A stretch of DNA of 64,000 nucleotides, taken from positions 248,001 to 312,000 of the forward strand of contig NZ_BMOV01000002.1 in the NCBI RefSeq assembly GCF_014647255.1, in the 5' to 3' direction. This DNA comes from Iodidimonas muriae. Lineage in GTDB: Bacteria; Pseudomonadota; Alphaproteobacteria; Sphingomonadales; Rhodothalassiaceae. A program made the position numbers and the translations under genes. How positions within the stretch are numbered: the first letter of the stretch is position 1; the number at the start of each line of letters is the position of its first letter. Below the pieces are notes generated by a model that saw nothing but the letters and a program-made list of their open reading frames with translations, made no database searches and had not been told where the DNA came from. Below, piece after piece: positions 17,701-25,412 of the stretch.

Positions 17701-19621
17701 TTTCGAGCGTCTGGTTTTGGGCGCGCAGCAGATAAAAATCATGGATACAACCGCCTGTTTCGCGCTCCAGCTCATAGGCATGTTCGCTGATTACTTTCAG
17801 CCCCAGATGTTCCAGCATGGGCAGGCATTGGCTCAGCGGAACGATTTCGGTGCCGTGATACATTTTCAGGCGCAAGCCATCGGGGCGGTCGCTATCGCGG
17901 CGATATAGATCAAAGCCGATGCCGCCATTGGCAGACAGCGCATCAAGCTTGGCGATGTCCAAAATACCGTGGCGCGGCTCGAAATCCTCTTGATAGCTCA
18001 AAGAGAAAATATGGCCATATTGATTATATAGCTGGATGCCGTGGGCTTCACCATGCTGCTCGATCAGCTGTTCACGCAGCAGATCCGGCCAGCCCTTGAC
18101 GGCACGGGCCAGTTGTTCATCGATTTTCGTTTGGTCGACGGGCGGAACATGGCCGGGCTTGGTGCGAATGATGAAATGCCACCGGGCCATCACATCTTCA
18201 GAAAGCTGGGCGTAATAAACCGAGACTTCGCCATTGAAGGCATTGCACAGGATTTTCTCGATCTCTTGGCGCAGGCCCGAATGATACACATCGCGCGGCA
18301 CATAAATCAAAGCCGATACAAAGCGTTCAAACTGGTCGCGCCGGATAAAGGCGCGGGGACGGGGCCGTTCGTTTAGATGAAGAATCCCAAGGCTGGTGCG
18401 CAACAACTGGTCTTCGCTGATCTGGAACAATTCGTCGCGCGGGAAGGATTCCAGAATATGGCGCAGGGCCTTTCCTGCATGGCTGCGCTTGTCAAACAGC
18501 GCCCGGCGTTGTGCATTTTCTACCTTGCGCCGTAAAAGCGGCGTTTCATAAGGGCTTTCCGCATAGGCCTGAGAGGTGAACAAGCCGGTAAAGCGGCGTT
18601 CGCCAACGACTTTTCCATTTTCATTATAAATTTTCACGCCCACATAATCCATATGGATGGGGCGGTGAACCGTGGCCTTTACATTGGCCTTGGTGATGAT
18701 CAAGGGGGTGTCGGGCTGGGTTAAAAAGTGGCGAATTTCCGCCGATATTGCCGTTAACCCTTTGGTGCCGCGCAGGATATAGCGCTTGGGGTCCCGCAAA
18801 ATTCCAAGGCCGGAACTGTCGATGGGCTTGAAGCTGCCATCTTCAGCATCGCCTTCATAACGATATTCCCGATATCCCAAAAAGGTGAAGCGATCCATTC
18901 CCAGCCAGCGCAAAAAGCGGATGGTTTCTTCTTGTGCACCGATGCTGATGGGGGGCGGGTTGACGGTAAGGGACGCCACGGTTTCGTCGATTTTGGCAAC
19001 CATGGCCCGCCAATCTTGTACGCTGATGCGTACATCGGCAAGAATGGTTTCAATCAGCGCTTTTACCGATGCCAGAACCTTGGGATCGGATTCGGCGTCG
19101 ATCTCGACATAAATATAGGATTCGCGGCCTTTGCCATGTTCGTGGCCTCGTTCAAAATCCACAGCGCCGAGAACATGGCGCCGGGTGCCGTCCTCATCCC
19201 GGTCAATCAACAAAATGGGATGGTGGACAGCATGGAGATGATAATGATGGGTAACGGCCAATCCACCGGTGATGGAATCCACAAGGAAGGGCATATCGTC
19301 ATTAACGATGGCGATGGCGGTGTGCGGCGTCGCCCATCCTTCATCCATGGAGCGCGGATTGAGCACTTCTATCTTTGGGGTGCCGGGCTTCCGGTTGGCC
19401 CCCATGCGCCATAAATGCAGGGCAATGGCATAAAGGGTTTGCGGTGTTTGGGCGATGACATCGTCGGGCGATGCATGGGCGTAAAACACCTCCAAAAAGC
19501 GCAAGATATCGTCGCGCTCGTCCTTTGGCGCCTGCTCTTTGGCAATCTCCAGAACACTGGAAACAACGGCATCCTTATGCTCGAATGGATTTGCGCCGGA
19601 CCCTTGCATCGAACCTTCCAT
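14723..19621 (-). CDS. NAD-specific glutamate dehydrogenase, large (180 kDa class)
   Basis: This enzyme deaminates glutamate to 2-oxoglutarate with NAD+, and in this large class mostly works in glutamate breakdown. The protein is about 1632 residues, the usual size of the L-GDH180 class, with long N-terminal regulatory ACT-like domains and the catalytic core later (GPVARGGLRWSDRR and KNAVIVPVGAKGGFVPK, the latter with the active-site lysine). I chose the ATG at 19621, which has GGTGAG seven bases upstream, over the GTG at 19633. It stands alone and converges on the parAB operon. Confidence 0.96.
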   Translation of the reverse strand: MEGSMQGSGANPFEHKDAVVSSVLEIAKEQAPKDERDDILRFLEVFYAHASPDDVIAQTPQTLYAIALHLWRMGANRKPGTPKIEVLNPRSMDEGWATPHTAIAIVNDDMPFLVDSITGGLAVTHHYHLHAVHHPILLIDRDEDGTRRHVLGAVDFERGHEHGKGRESYIYVEIDAESDPKVLASVKALIETILADVRISVQDWRAMVAKIDETVASLTVNPPPISIGAQEETIRFLRWLGMDRFTFLGYREYRYEGDAEDGSFKPIDSSGLGILRDPKRYILRGTKGLTAISAEIRHFLTQPDTPLIITKANVKATVHRPIHMDYVGVKIYNENGKVVGERRFTGLFTSQAYAESPYETPLLRRKVENAQRRALFDKRSHAGKALRHILESFPRDELFQISEDQLLRTSLGILHLNERPRPRAFIRRDQFERFVSALIYVPRDVYHSGLRQEIEKILCNAFNGEVSVYYAQLSEDVMARWHFIIRTKPGHVPPVDQTKIDEQLARAVKGWPDLLREQLIEQHGEAHGIQLYNQYGHIFSLSYQEDFEPRHGILDIAKLDALSANGGIGFDLYRRDSDRPDGLRLKMYHGTEIVPLSQCLPMLEHLGLKVISEHAYELERETGGCIHDFYLLRAQNQTLEIKTIKPLVEALLVQVWTRQVEDDSYNSLVIDCGLTGRDVVVLRAYGRFIRQLGLPFGQVYLARSLRDYPEITHVLFDLFTARFDPAFKGTKEERNAAIKAIADRFTEQLDTVNGLDEDRILRTYFNLIQSTVRTNFYQTLDCDADSDDSTGLAIKIRSRDVEEAPLPRPWREIFVYSPRVEGVHLRWGPVARGGLRWSDRRQDFRTEVLGLVKAQQVKNAVIVPVGAKGGFVPKALPSGGDREAVLQEGITCYKRFICSLLSVTDNLVDGKVVPPANMVRHDEDDPYLVVAADKGTATFSDTANGLAIGRNFWMGDAFASGGSHGYDHKAMGITARGAWVSVERHFREMGKNIATDPFTVIGVGDMSGDVFGNAMLLSRAIRLQAAFDHRHIFIDPDPDAESSFKERTRLFALKRSSWEDYDTSLISKGGGVWPRTAKSIPLTKEVQAFLGIEKNALTPAQLIHHILKAEADLLWFGGIGTYVKSSEESHSEVGDRANDAIRINGRDLKVNVLGEGANLGMTQRARIEFAQKGGRLNTDFIDNSAGVDCSDKEVNIKILLADAMRRDLLDQESRDNLLAEMTDAVSDIVLQNNYLQTQAISHAQARAANARESHAGLIRTLEREGTLNRDIEYLPSEEQFSELALSQSGLTRPELSVLMAYAKLSLKAILMNSELLDDPFLTVELGASFPSVLRDRFSSSLETHRLRRELIATTLVNQVVNRAGLTFIYEVREETGLGVDQIIGAFLVVRDIFNLNDLWPEIDSLDHQMPAAIQTLMYLELSELIKQQTIWFLRNEEWPFDLPGLIDIYDDGVVALLANPEAVLSPLSLEAFKTRVGMYEEQGAPVGLSRKIVALQMLMFSCDVQKIAIALDRKVVDVGRAYSEVGERIGFDWLRQASDTLSTEDHWDRLAARAVLDDLADQQRELTQHILEENRKADGPEAVIKWFDDQELTRARADRLLSDLKSSGPLSVAKLSFAARHLRSILSRAVGI

Positions 19622-19851
19622 GCTTATTCTCACCGGTTAGGAAGCAATCACCACTTCCGATTATCAGGCCCGGTCGTTCATGGGGGGTGTCTGTTGCCGA
19701 TGTCTTCATCATCAAACGAAGGTGTGGGCAAAAGAGTAAAGGCACCGACCGGACTCTTGCCTCTTACCCCATGTCTCGCTCTTCCCATATTGTACAGACA
19801 GGTGCAACACCCGTTGGTGCCGCACATGGCTGAAGGCACCGGATTGTGATT

Positions 19852-21249
19852 TTATCGGTCTTTTCGGTTATATCCGGCGCCGCGTCCCACACGGCTTTCC
19901 AAATGGCTGACAATGGCTCCCGCGACATCCAGACCGCTGGTGCCTTCAAATAATTCAAATGCTCCGGCAGGGTCCACATTGACAACCAAAGGCCCGTTTT
20001 CCGAGCGCACCAGATCCACAATGGCCGCTTGCAGATTGAGGGCAGCCATAGCTTTTGCAGCAATGCGACGTTCCTCAATGGTGGGGCGGGCTTTTTTCAT
20101 CACGCGTTTGGCCAAAGAGTCGCTTGTGCCTGCATTTGTGGATTTGGGGGGCTGTACACTTACGGAGCCGACCAGCTTGCGCCCTACCATCAGGCAGCGC
20201 AGGGCGGCTCCACCCGCTTCCGTCACATATTCCTGCACCAGAACATGGGCGCGTAAGCCATGCATGGCGTTCAGGACGGAATCGGCGGCTTTCCGTGTAT
20301 CGGCCACCACAGATCCACGGTCTTCATTGCCTTCCAGAATTTTCAGCATCAAAGGAGCGCCGCCCAGCAGCTTGATCAAATGGGTATTGCTGTCGGGTGC
20401 ATTGGCAACGCCAGTGGAAGGCTGCGGCACACCGCGTCGGGCCAGACGTTGGCTGGTATGCAGCCGATCCCATGCGGCCGCCAAAGCCACGCTGGAATTC
20501 AGGCTGCGCACACCCATGGTTTCAAGATGGCGCAACAGGGCAAGGCCATAGGTCAAGTCTTTCACAGCCAAATAGGGCAGGGCTGCATCAAAGCGCGGCA
20601 GGGCTTTTCCGTTCAGAAAAAGATCAAGCAGCCCCCCGTCAATGGACATATAACAGCGGTTCACATCCAGAATATGGGCGGCATGGCTGCGGGCTTCCAG
20701 GGCTTCGACCAGGCGTTCCACGGTGGGGCTTTTGGGGGTTCCGGTAAGCAGGGCGATGTTCAAAGGACGTTCGGCGGCGTGCACATGGGGAAGGCTATCA
20801 TAGGCAGAAAGATCCGGCGTGCCTTGGATGCAGGACCGGGTCACATTCACCAGAAGGCCGCCTTCCAGGGCGCGGCGACCCAATAACATGCGGTACGACA
20901 TGGTTTCACGGTTGGTCAGCGACATCTCTATAGGCCATTCATGGTCGCCAATGCGCGCCAGCGTGCGGATGATAAAGCGCAATTCGGTTTCACCATTGGA
21001 TGATGTAATCTCGCGCTGGCCCACCAGATCGGCTTCGCAATAAAGCTCGATTTCCGGACGCTCTGGTAAGGGATGCAGGCCGAAACGCACCCGGTTTTTG
21101 CCGTTTTTCTCATAGGGATGAACGGAAAAAGCGTGCAGGGATGAGGTTTGTGCGCCGGTATCCACCTTGGCGCGAATGGCGGGAATACCAAGGGCGGGGA
21201 GTGCCACCCATTCTTCCCAGCCGACACTGAACACCGATTCGTTTTCCAT
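19852..21249 (-). CDS. Retropepsin-like (RimB type) / RimK-like ATP-grasp fusion protein
   Basis: Residues 1-150 or so match the RimB/PF05618 family of retropepsin-fold proteases, with the DTG aspartate motif at residues 30-32 (KVDTGAQTSSLHA) and SYRMLLGRRALEGGLLVN. Residues from about 160 to 455 resemble RimK-type ATP-grasp glutamate ligases (LNIALLTGTPKS, VLVQEYVTEAGGAALRCLMVG). In other bacteria rimB and rimK are separate genes that trim and extend the glutamate tail of ribosomal protein S6. Here the metal-binding motif, usually MEVNASPG, reads VVNVDPAG (422-429), and the FRSN-HRGG loop is not visible, so ligase activity is doubtful. It could act on a different carboxylate or have kept only a structural role. 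The gene stands alone, leftward, 230 bp from the dehydrogenase gene. Confidence 0.82.
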   Translation of the reverse strand: MENESVFSVGWEEWVALPALGIPAIRAKVDTGAQTSSLHAFSVHPYEKNGKNRVRFGLHPLPERPEIELYCEADLVGQREITSSNGETELRFIIRTLARIGDHEWPIEMSLTNRETMSYRMLLGRRALEGGLLVNVTRSCIQGTPDLSAYDSLPHVHAAERPLNIALLTGTPKSPTVERLVEALEARSHAAHILDVNRCYMSIDGGLLDLFLNGKALPRFDAALPYLAVKDLTYGLALLRHLETMGVRSLNSSVALAAAWDRLHTSQRLARRGVPQPSTGVANAPDSNTHLIKLLGGAPLMLKILEGNEDRGSVVADTRKAADSVLNAMHGLRAHVLVQEYVTEAGGAALRCLMVGRKLVGSVSVQPPKSTNAGTSDSLAKRVMKKARPTIEERRIAAKAMAALNLQAAIVDLVRSENGPLVVNVDPAGAFELFEGTSGLDVAGAIVSHLESRVGRGAGYNRKDR

Positions 21250-21379
21250 CAGGCTATATGGCCCCTATTTCCGCGCCCTGTCTATGCTATGTGCCGCAAG
21301 CGCGCTGCAGTCAATGCACCCTGTTTCTTGTTATGCAGGGGCATCATGTGGAAAGAGGCCGGGGAGTTTATCGGGCATA

Positions 21380-21411
21380 CCAAAAAGGCCGATCACAATG
21401 GATCGGCCTTT
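21380..21411 (-). terminator. Terminator of tRNA-Gly
   Basis: A perfect 11-bp inverted repeat, AAAGGCCGATC and GATCGGCCTTT around ACAATG, is followed on the minus strand by TTTTTGG. It lies 24 bp past the tRNA 3' end in the direction of transcription. Confidence 0.88.
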
Positions 21412-21434
21412 GGTGCCTGGGATCAGGCAAAAAC

Positions 21435-21509
21435 TGGAGCGGGCGATGAGATTCGAACTCACGACCCCAACCTTGGCAAGGTTGTGCTCTACCCCTGAGC
21501 TACGCCCGC
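21435..21509 (-). tRNA. tRNA-Gly (anticodon GCC)
   Basis: The minus strand folds as a complete cloverleaf: acceptor arms GCGGGCG and CGCCCGC, D arm with AGCTCAGGGGTAGAGC, anticodon loop TTGCCAA inside the stem CAACC/GGTTG, T arm GTGAGTTCGAATCTCAT, discriminator T and an encoded CCA. The anticodon GCC reads GGC and GGU glycine codons. Confidence 0.97.
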
Positions 21510-21553
21510 ATATTGGGTATGACCCGAAGGCCTGTCATCATCTGGTCGGCGGG

Positions 21554-21581
21554 ACTATACTTAAAGCGTTGCAAGATGCAA
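21554..21581 (-). promoter_or_regulatory. Likely promoter of tRNA-Gly
   Basis: On the minus strand TTGCAT (21581-21576) and TATAGT (21559-21554) are 16 bp apart, close to the sigma-70 consensus, and would start RNA about 38 bases before the tRNA. It is a prediction from spacing only. Confidence 0.5.
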
Positions 21582-21801
21582 CAGGCTTTTTTTGTCCGTT
21601 CGCCCAAACAGCGTGGAGGGCGATATAGGCGCACTGGCCCTGTATGTCCAGAAAAATATTATCCGGAAGGGATATGGCCACCTTTTTGCCACGCTGTGCT
21701 GGCCCGATCATGGCTTTGGCGGCTGGCTTGGCGGGAAAAACATGTTAAGACCGCCTTTCAAAGTTGATCGCGTGCCGCAGGCTGAAAAAGGACAGATACG
21801 G

Positions 21802-22731
21802 ATGGAACATATCATTTCCGCAAAAGGGGCCGATACCGGGGATGACAAGGCCCTGATCAAGGATGCCGATAGCAGGTCTTTTGTTCAGGATGTTCTGGAA
21901 GGCTCGAAAACACGGCCGGTTCTGGTGGATTTCTGGGCCACATGGTGCGAGCCATGCAAGCAACTGACGCCTGTTCTGGAAAAGCTGGTACGCGAGTCCA
22001 AGGGCAAGATTGCCCTGATCAAAGTGGATATCGATAAAAACCAGCAGATTGCCGCCCAGCTTCAGATTCAATCGGTGCCCACGGTCTATGCCTTTTATCA
22101 AGGCCAGCCGGTGGATGCCTTTCAGGGGGCCTTGCCGGAAAGCCAGATCCGCAGCTTCATCGACCAATTGATCACCTTGTCCGGTGGCGCGGACGAGGAA
22201 GGCAAGGACATGAATGCCATTCTCGATCAGGGCTTTGCGGCTCTTGCTGCGGGTGACACCAATCTGGCCTTGCGTATTTTTGGTGGTGCCAGCCATGCAG
22301 AGCCAGATAATGTGCGTATTTTGGCCGGTCTGGCGCAAACCTATCTGGCCGTTGGCAAAATCGAAGAAGCCCGCGCCCTTCTTGAGTCGGCCCCCAAAGA
22401 GGCGGCGTCGGACCCTGATATCATCAAGGCGCGAGCCGCTCTGGATCTGATGGACCTTGGCCGCGATGCTGGCGATGTGGCAGAATTGCAAGACTGTTTG
22501 GCCAAAGAACCGGAGAACCATGCGTTGCGCTATGATCTGTCTTTGGCGCTGGCAGGCCGCGCGCAACTGGAAGAGGCCGCCGAACATTTGATTGCCATTA
22601 TCAGCGCCGATCGTGAGTGGAATGACAATGCGGCGCGCACGCAACTTTTGAAGTTGTTTGATGTGGCGGGGGCTGCCGATCCCTTCACTTTGCGTTGGCG
22701 TCGTCGTTTGTCGTCTATCTTGTTTTCCTGA
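21802..22731 (+). CDS. CnoX-like thioredoxin/TPR co-chaperone (YbbN family)
   Basis: The 309-residue protein joins an N-terminal thioredoxin domain, with active site WCEPCKQ (C49 and C52), to a C-terminal helical region with tetratricopeptide-like repeats (ARALLESAPKEAASDPDIIKA). This matches CnoX/YbbN, a co-chaperone that holds oxidised proteins for GroEL or DnaK. E. coli CnoX lacks the redox-active pair, whereas this one keeps both cysteines, so it should also reduce disulphides. I chose the ATG at 21802 with AAAGGA upstream over earlier in-frame starts. The LON-domain gene follows after 11 bp with a strong ribosome site overlapping the gap. Confidence 0.88.
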   Translation: MEHIISAKGADTGDDKALIKDADSRSFVQDVLEGSKTRPVLVDFWATWCEPCKQLTPVLEKLVRESKGKIALIKVDIDKNQQIAAQLQIQSVPTVYAFYQGQPVDAFQGALPESQIRSFIDQLITLSGGADEEGKDMNAILDQGFAALAAGDTNLALRIFGGASHAEPDNVRILAGLAQTYLAVGKIEEARALLESAPKEAASDPDIIKARAALDLMDLGRDAGDVAELQDCLAKEPENHALRYDLSLALAGRAQLEEAAEHLIAIISADREWNDNAARTQLLKLFDVAGAADPFTLRWRRRLSSILFS

Positions 22732-22742
22732 AGGAGGACCGC

Positions 22743-23417
22743 GTGGCACTTTCCGGCCGCTCAAAGGACGAGAGTTTACCCGGCGTTTTGCCGGTCTTTC
22801 CCCTTATGGGCGCCTTGCTGTTGCCACGTGGTGAGATGCCGCTGAATATTTTCGAGCCGCGCTATTTGCGTATGGTGCGCGATGTGATGGGCGGCGACCG
22901 GATGATCGGCATGGTTCAGCCGGTGGATGACGGGCAAGAGGGTGATCCGGCGCTCTACGGCATTGGATGTGCGGGCCGTATCTGTTCTTTCGCAGAAACC
23001 GAAGACGGCCGTTTCTTGATTACCTTGAAAGGGGTCACGCGCTTTAAAATCGTGGAAGAACTTTCCAGCACGACCCCATATCGTCAGGTGCAGGCGGATT
23101 ATGCTCCCTATGAAGGGGATCGCCTGACGCCAATGCCCGATGCCGGGATCGCACGGGCTGATCTGATCGACCGCCTGACCAAATTCCTGGATCGCCGTGG
23201 TCTAAGTGCGGAATGGTCGGCTATTGAAAAAGCGCCGGATGAATTGTTGATCAATTCACTGGCCATGATCTGTCCGTTCTCCCCGGCGGAAAAACAGGCG
23301 CTGCTGGAAGCGAAAAGTCTGCGCGCACGGACCAGAACCATGATCAGTTTGATGGAATTTGCGTTGGCTGACCCATTATTGGACGAAGACGACCAACAAC
23401 CGCCGGTGCCAAATTGA
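22743..23417 (+). CDS. LON substrate-binding domain protein
   Basis: A 224-residue protein made only of the N-terminal (PUA-like) substrate-binding domain of Lon protease: LPVFPLMGALLLPRGEMPLNIFEPRY at the start and the helical bundle near the end, with no ATPase or protease domain. Such stand-alone proteins are common in alphaproteobacteria and of unknown role, possibly as adaptors in proteolysis. The start is GTG at 22743, decided by the strong AAGGAGG site five bases upstream. The neighbourhood with a cnoX-like gene fits a link to protein quality control, which is inference. Confidence 0.9.
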   Translation: MALSGRSKDESLPGVLPVFPLMGALLLPRGEMPLNIFEPRYLRMVRDVMGGDRMIGMVQPVDDGQEGDPALYGIGCAGRICSFAETEDGRFLITLKGVTRFKIVEELSSTTPYRQVQADYAPYEGDRLTPMPDAGIARADLIDRLTKFLDRRGLSAEWSAIEKAPDELLINSLAMICPFSPAEKQALLEAKSLRARTRTMISLMEFALADPLLDEDDQQPPVPN

Positions 23418-23447
23418 AACCATTGCATCTTTTTTTGATGCGAGAGA

Positions 23448-23654
23448 ATGAGCCGAACCATGACCCTGGAAAAAGACGATATTGATCCGAAATTGCTGGA
23501 AATTCTGGTATGTCCCCTCACCAAATCCACCTTGCGCTATGATCGCGCCAACCAAGAGCTGATCAGCGATGATGCGGGATTGGCCTTTCCCATTCGGGAT
23601 GGTGTTCCCATCATGCTGGTGGATGAGGCGCGTCGTCTGGATGCGCAGGAATAG
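23448..23654 (+). CDS. Trm112-like protein
   Basis: A 68-residue protein of the Trm112/UPF0434 family: [16 protein letters not shown], then [18 protein letters not shown]. Eukaryotic and archaeal Trm112 activates several methyltransferases; the bacterial role is not settled. Of the four zinc-binding cysteines of the eukaryotic protein only the single CPL cysteine is present, as is normal for bacterial forms. Alternative in-frame start at 23460. It lies between the LON-domain and DUF971 genes and is likely co-transcribed with them. Confidence 0.9.
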   Translation: MSRTMTLEKDDIDPKLLEILVCPLTKSTLRYDRANQELISDDAGLAFPIRDGVPIMLVDEARRLDAQE

Positions 23655-23665
23655 GACATGATGCC

Positions 23666-24007
23666 ATGCCACGTCCTGTGGATATTGTGCTGAAAACCGC
23701 CGAACGTCGTTTGGATCTGCGCTTTGATGATGGGGTGACGGCCCATCTGCCCGCGCACTATTTGCGGGTCTTTTCCCCCAGTGCAGAGGTACGCGGCCAT
23801 GGTGGCGCCAAGCCGCTTGCGGTTCTTGGCAAAGCCTCGGTGGCCATCACCCGCATCGAGCCGGTGGGGCATTATGCCGTGCGGCTGGTGTTTGACGATG
23901 GCCATGATAGCGGCCTTTATCGTTGGGATTATCTTTATGAACTGAGCGTAAATCAGGCGTCGAACTGGGCGGCTTATCTGGCGGATGTGGAAAATACCGG
24001 CCGATAG
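23666..24007 (+). CDS. DUF971 protein (gamma-butyrobetaine hydroxylase N-terminal-like)
   Basis: A 113-residue protein of the DUF971 family, the small domain otherwise found at the N-terminus of gamma-butyrobetaine hydroxylase. It shows the usual LDLRFDDGVTAHLPAHYLR and ending HDSGLYRWDYLYEL. As a stand-alone protein it is often near iron-sulphur or folding genes in proteobacteria, but its function is unknown. It starts 11 bp after the Trm112-like gene. Confidence 0.88.
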   Translation: MPRPVDIVLKTAERRLDLRFDDGVTAHLPAHYLRVFSPSAEVRGHGGAKPLAVLGKASVAITRIEPVGHYAVRLVFDDGHDSGLYRWDYLYELSVNQASNWAAYLADVENTGR

Positions 24008-24090
24008 GCGGGCAGGGTTTGTTCAGCCTGTGCTCATTCCTCTGCATTATGGTGAGACGGATGGTTCAGCGTTGTCTTTGTGGAGGCGGG

Positions 24091-24831
24091 ATGGTGAGGG
24101 CAAAATCCTTTTTGGCGCTTTTGGCGGTGGTGCTTGCCTCTTGGGGTGCCTCCCGGGCTTTTGCGGACCCCATTTTAGATGCGGTGCGCGCCGAAGCTGC
24201 GGTGGTGTCTCCTTTGCACCATAAGGTGACGAGAGAGGTTTTTGATAATTCCGGGAAAACCCGCCAGCGTAAAGCGGTGTTTGATCCCCGTTTGCCCGAA
24301 GGCGAGCGCTGGACATTGCTGGAACGCAACCATGAACCGCCAAGCAAGAAATATCAGCGCAAATATGAGGATGATGAAGATCGTGATCCGCCGGAAAGCT
24401 ATGGACGCGTGCTGCATTATCTGGATGGCCCGGTGACGCGTTTGGCACAAACGGAAACCGATGTGACATACCGGATCGACCGTTTGGGAAAAGGCTCGAT
24501 CATTCTACATGGCGAAGATATTTCCGATAAGATTTCCGGTGAAGTGGTGGTGGATCTGACCAGCGGCGTTCCTTTTGTGCGCGAGGTGCGGCTTATGGTG
24601 GCGGAAACCTTTAAACCCATGTGGCTGGTCCGCATTGAAAGCGGTGAAGGCTTGATCCGTTTCAAACGCACCAAGGATGGCTATCCCGTGATGCATCGCC
24701 AAACCCTGCATGTGAGGGGAAAGCGGCCTTTTGGCCATATCGATTATGAAAGCGATGCCTTGTATCAGGATTACCACCCCATAGCGGCGCTACAAGAGGT
24801 GTCGGGCGATCTTTCGGCGCATTATCCTTAA
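24091..24831 (+). CDS. Exported protein of unknown function
   Basis: I do not recognise this 246-residue protein. The start at 24091 has GGAGG five bases upstream and gives a clear signal peptide, MVRAKSFLALLAVVLASWG ending in an AFADP cleavage site, so the mature protein is periplasmic. A highly charged stretch around residues 85-105 (SKKYQRKYEDDEDRDPPESY) is followed by a beta-rich region with VTYRIDRLGKGSIIL and FKPMWLVRIESGEGLIRFKRTKDGYPVMHRQTL, a pattern reminiscent of outer-membrane lipoprotein-handling folds such as LolA, but that is only an impression. Its last genes upstream are the Trm112 and DUF971 group. Confidence 0.75.
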   Translation: MVRAKSFLALLAVVLASWGASRAFADPILDAVRAEAAVVSPLHHKVTREVFDNSGKTRQRKAVFDPRLPEGERWTLLERNHEPPSKKYQRKYEDDEDRDPPESYGRVLHYLDGPVTRLAQTETDVTYRIDRLGKGSIILHGEDISDKISGEVVVDLTSGVPFVREVRLMVAETFKPMWLVRIESGEGLIRFKRTKDGYPVMHRQTLHVRGKRPFGHIDYESDALYQDYHPIAALQEVSGDLSAHYP

Positions 24832-24857
24832 ACACACGCTTAAAAGCGCTTGCCGCT

Positions 24858-25412
24858 TTATTCTCCGGTGCTGGCGTTTATGGCGCGATAGTCTTCCCGG
24901 TTCAGGGCAAAGTAGGCAAGGCCATCAATCCCATAAGCCGAGACATGCCCCGCCGGGCGCAGGCCGCATTTTTGGAGCACCTTTTGCGAGGCGGCATTGT
25001 CTGTCATGGCAACGCCCACAATGGTGCCAAGTTTCAGATCGTCAAAGCCATAAGAAACAATGCGCCGCGCCGCCTCGGTGGCCAGACCGGCCCCCCAATG
25101 ATCGGGGTGCAGCCGGTAGCCCACTTCAATTTCGGGGCCGCCGTCCAAAGGCTTGAGCATCACCAGACCAAGAAAGGTTCCATCGCCGTCGCGCCATGTG
25201 ATGGACCACGCCCCCATACCCGGCGGAATTTCTGTGTTTATGTAGTTTTTATAGATATTTGCGATGGTTTCTTCGCGTGATCTGGGGCGGCCTGTGATGT
25301 GTTTCATCACCGCCCGGTTCGCATCCAGTTTCACCAATGCTTCGAAATCTTTGTGAACGAGCGGCGCCAAAACAAGCCGCTCTGTCTCAAAAATTTGGTC
25401 CGCATTGCTCAT
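24858..25412 (-). CDS. GNAT-family N-acetyltransferase, RimJ/RimL type
   Basis: A 184-residue GCN5-related acetyltransferase of the RimJ/RimL branch. It begins FETERLVLAPLVHKDFEALVKL and has the acetyl-CoA-binding segment GYRLHPDHWGAGLATEAARRIVSYGF and the closing NAASQKVLQKCGLRPAG. The substrate cannot be read from the sequence; ribosomal proteins and small metabolites are both possible. Its start overlaps the stop of the UbiH-family gene by four bases, so the two are co-translated. Confidence 0.88.
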   Translation of the reverse strand: MSNADQIFETERLVLAPLVHKDFEALVKLDANRAVMKHITGRPRSREETIANIYKNYINTEIPPGMGAWSITWRDGDGTFLGLVMLKPLDGGPEIEVGYRLHPDHWGAGLATEAARRIVSYGFDDLKLGTIVGVAMTDNAASQKVLQKCGLRPAGHVSAYGIDGLAYFALNREDYRAINASTGE

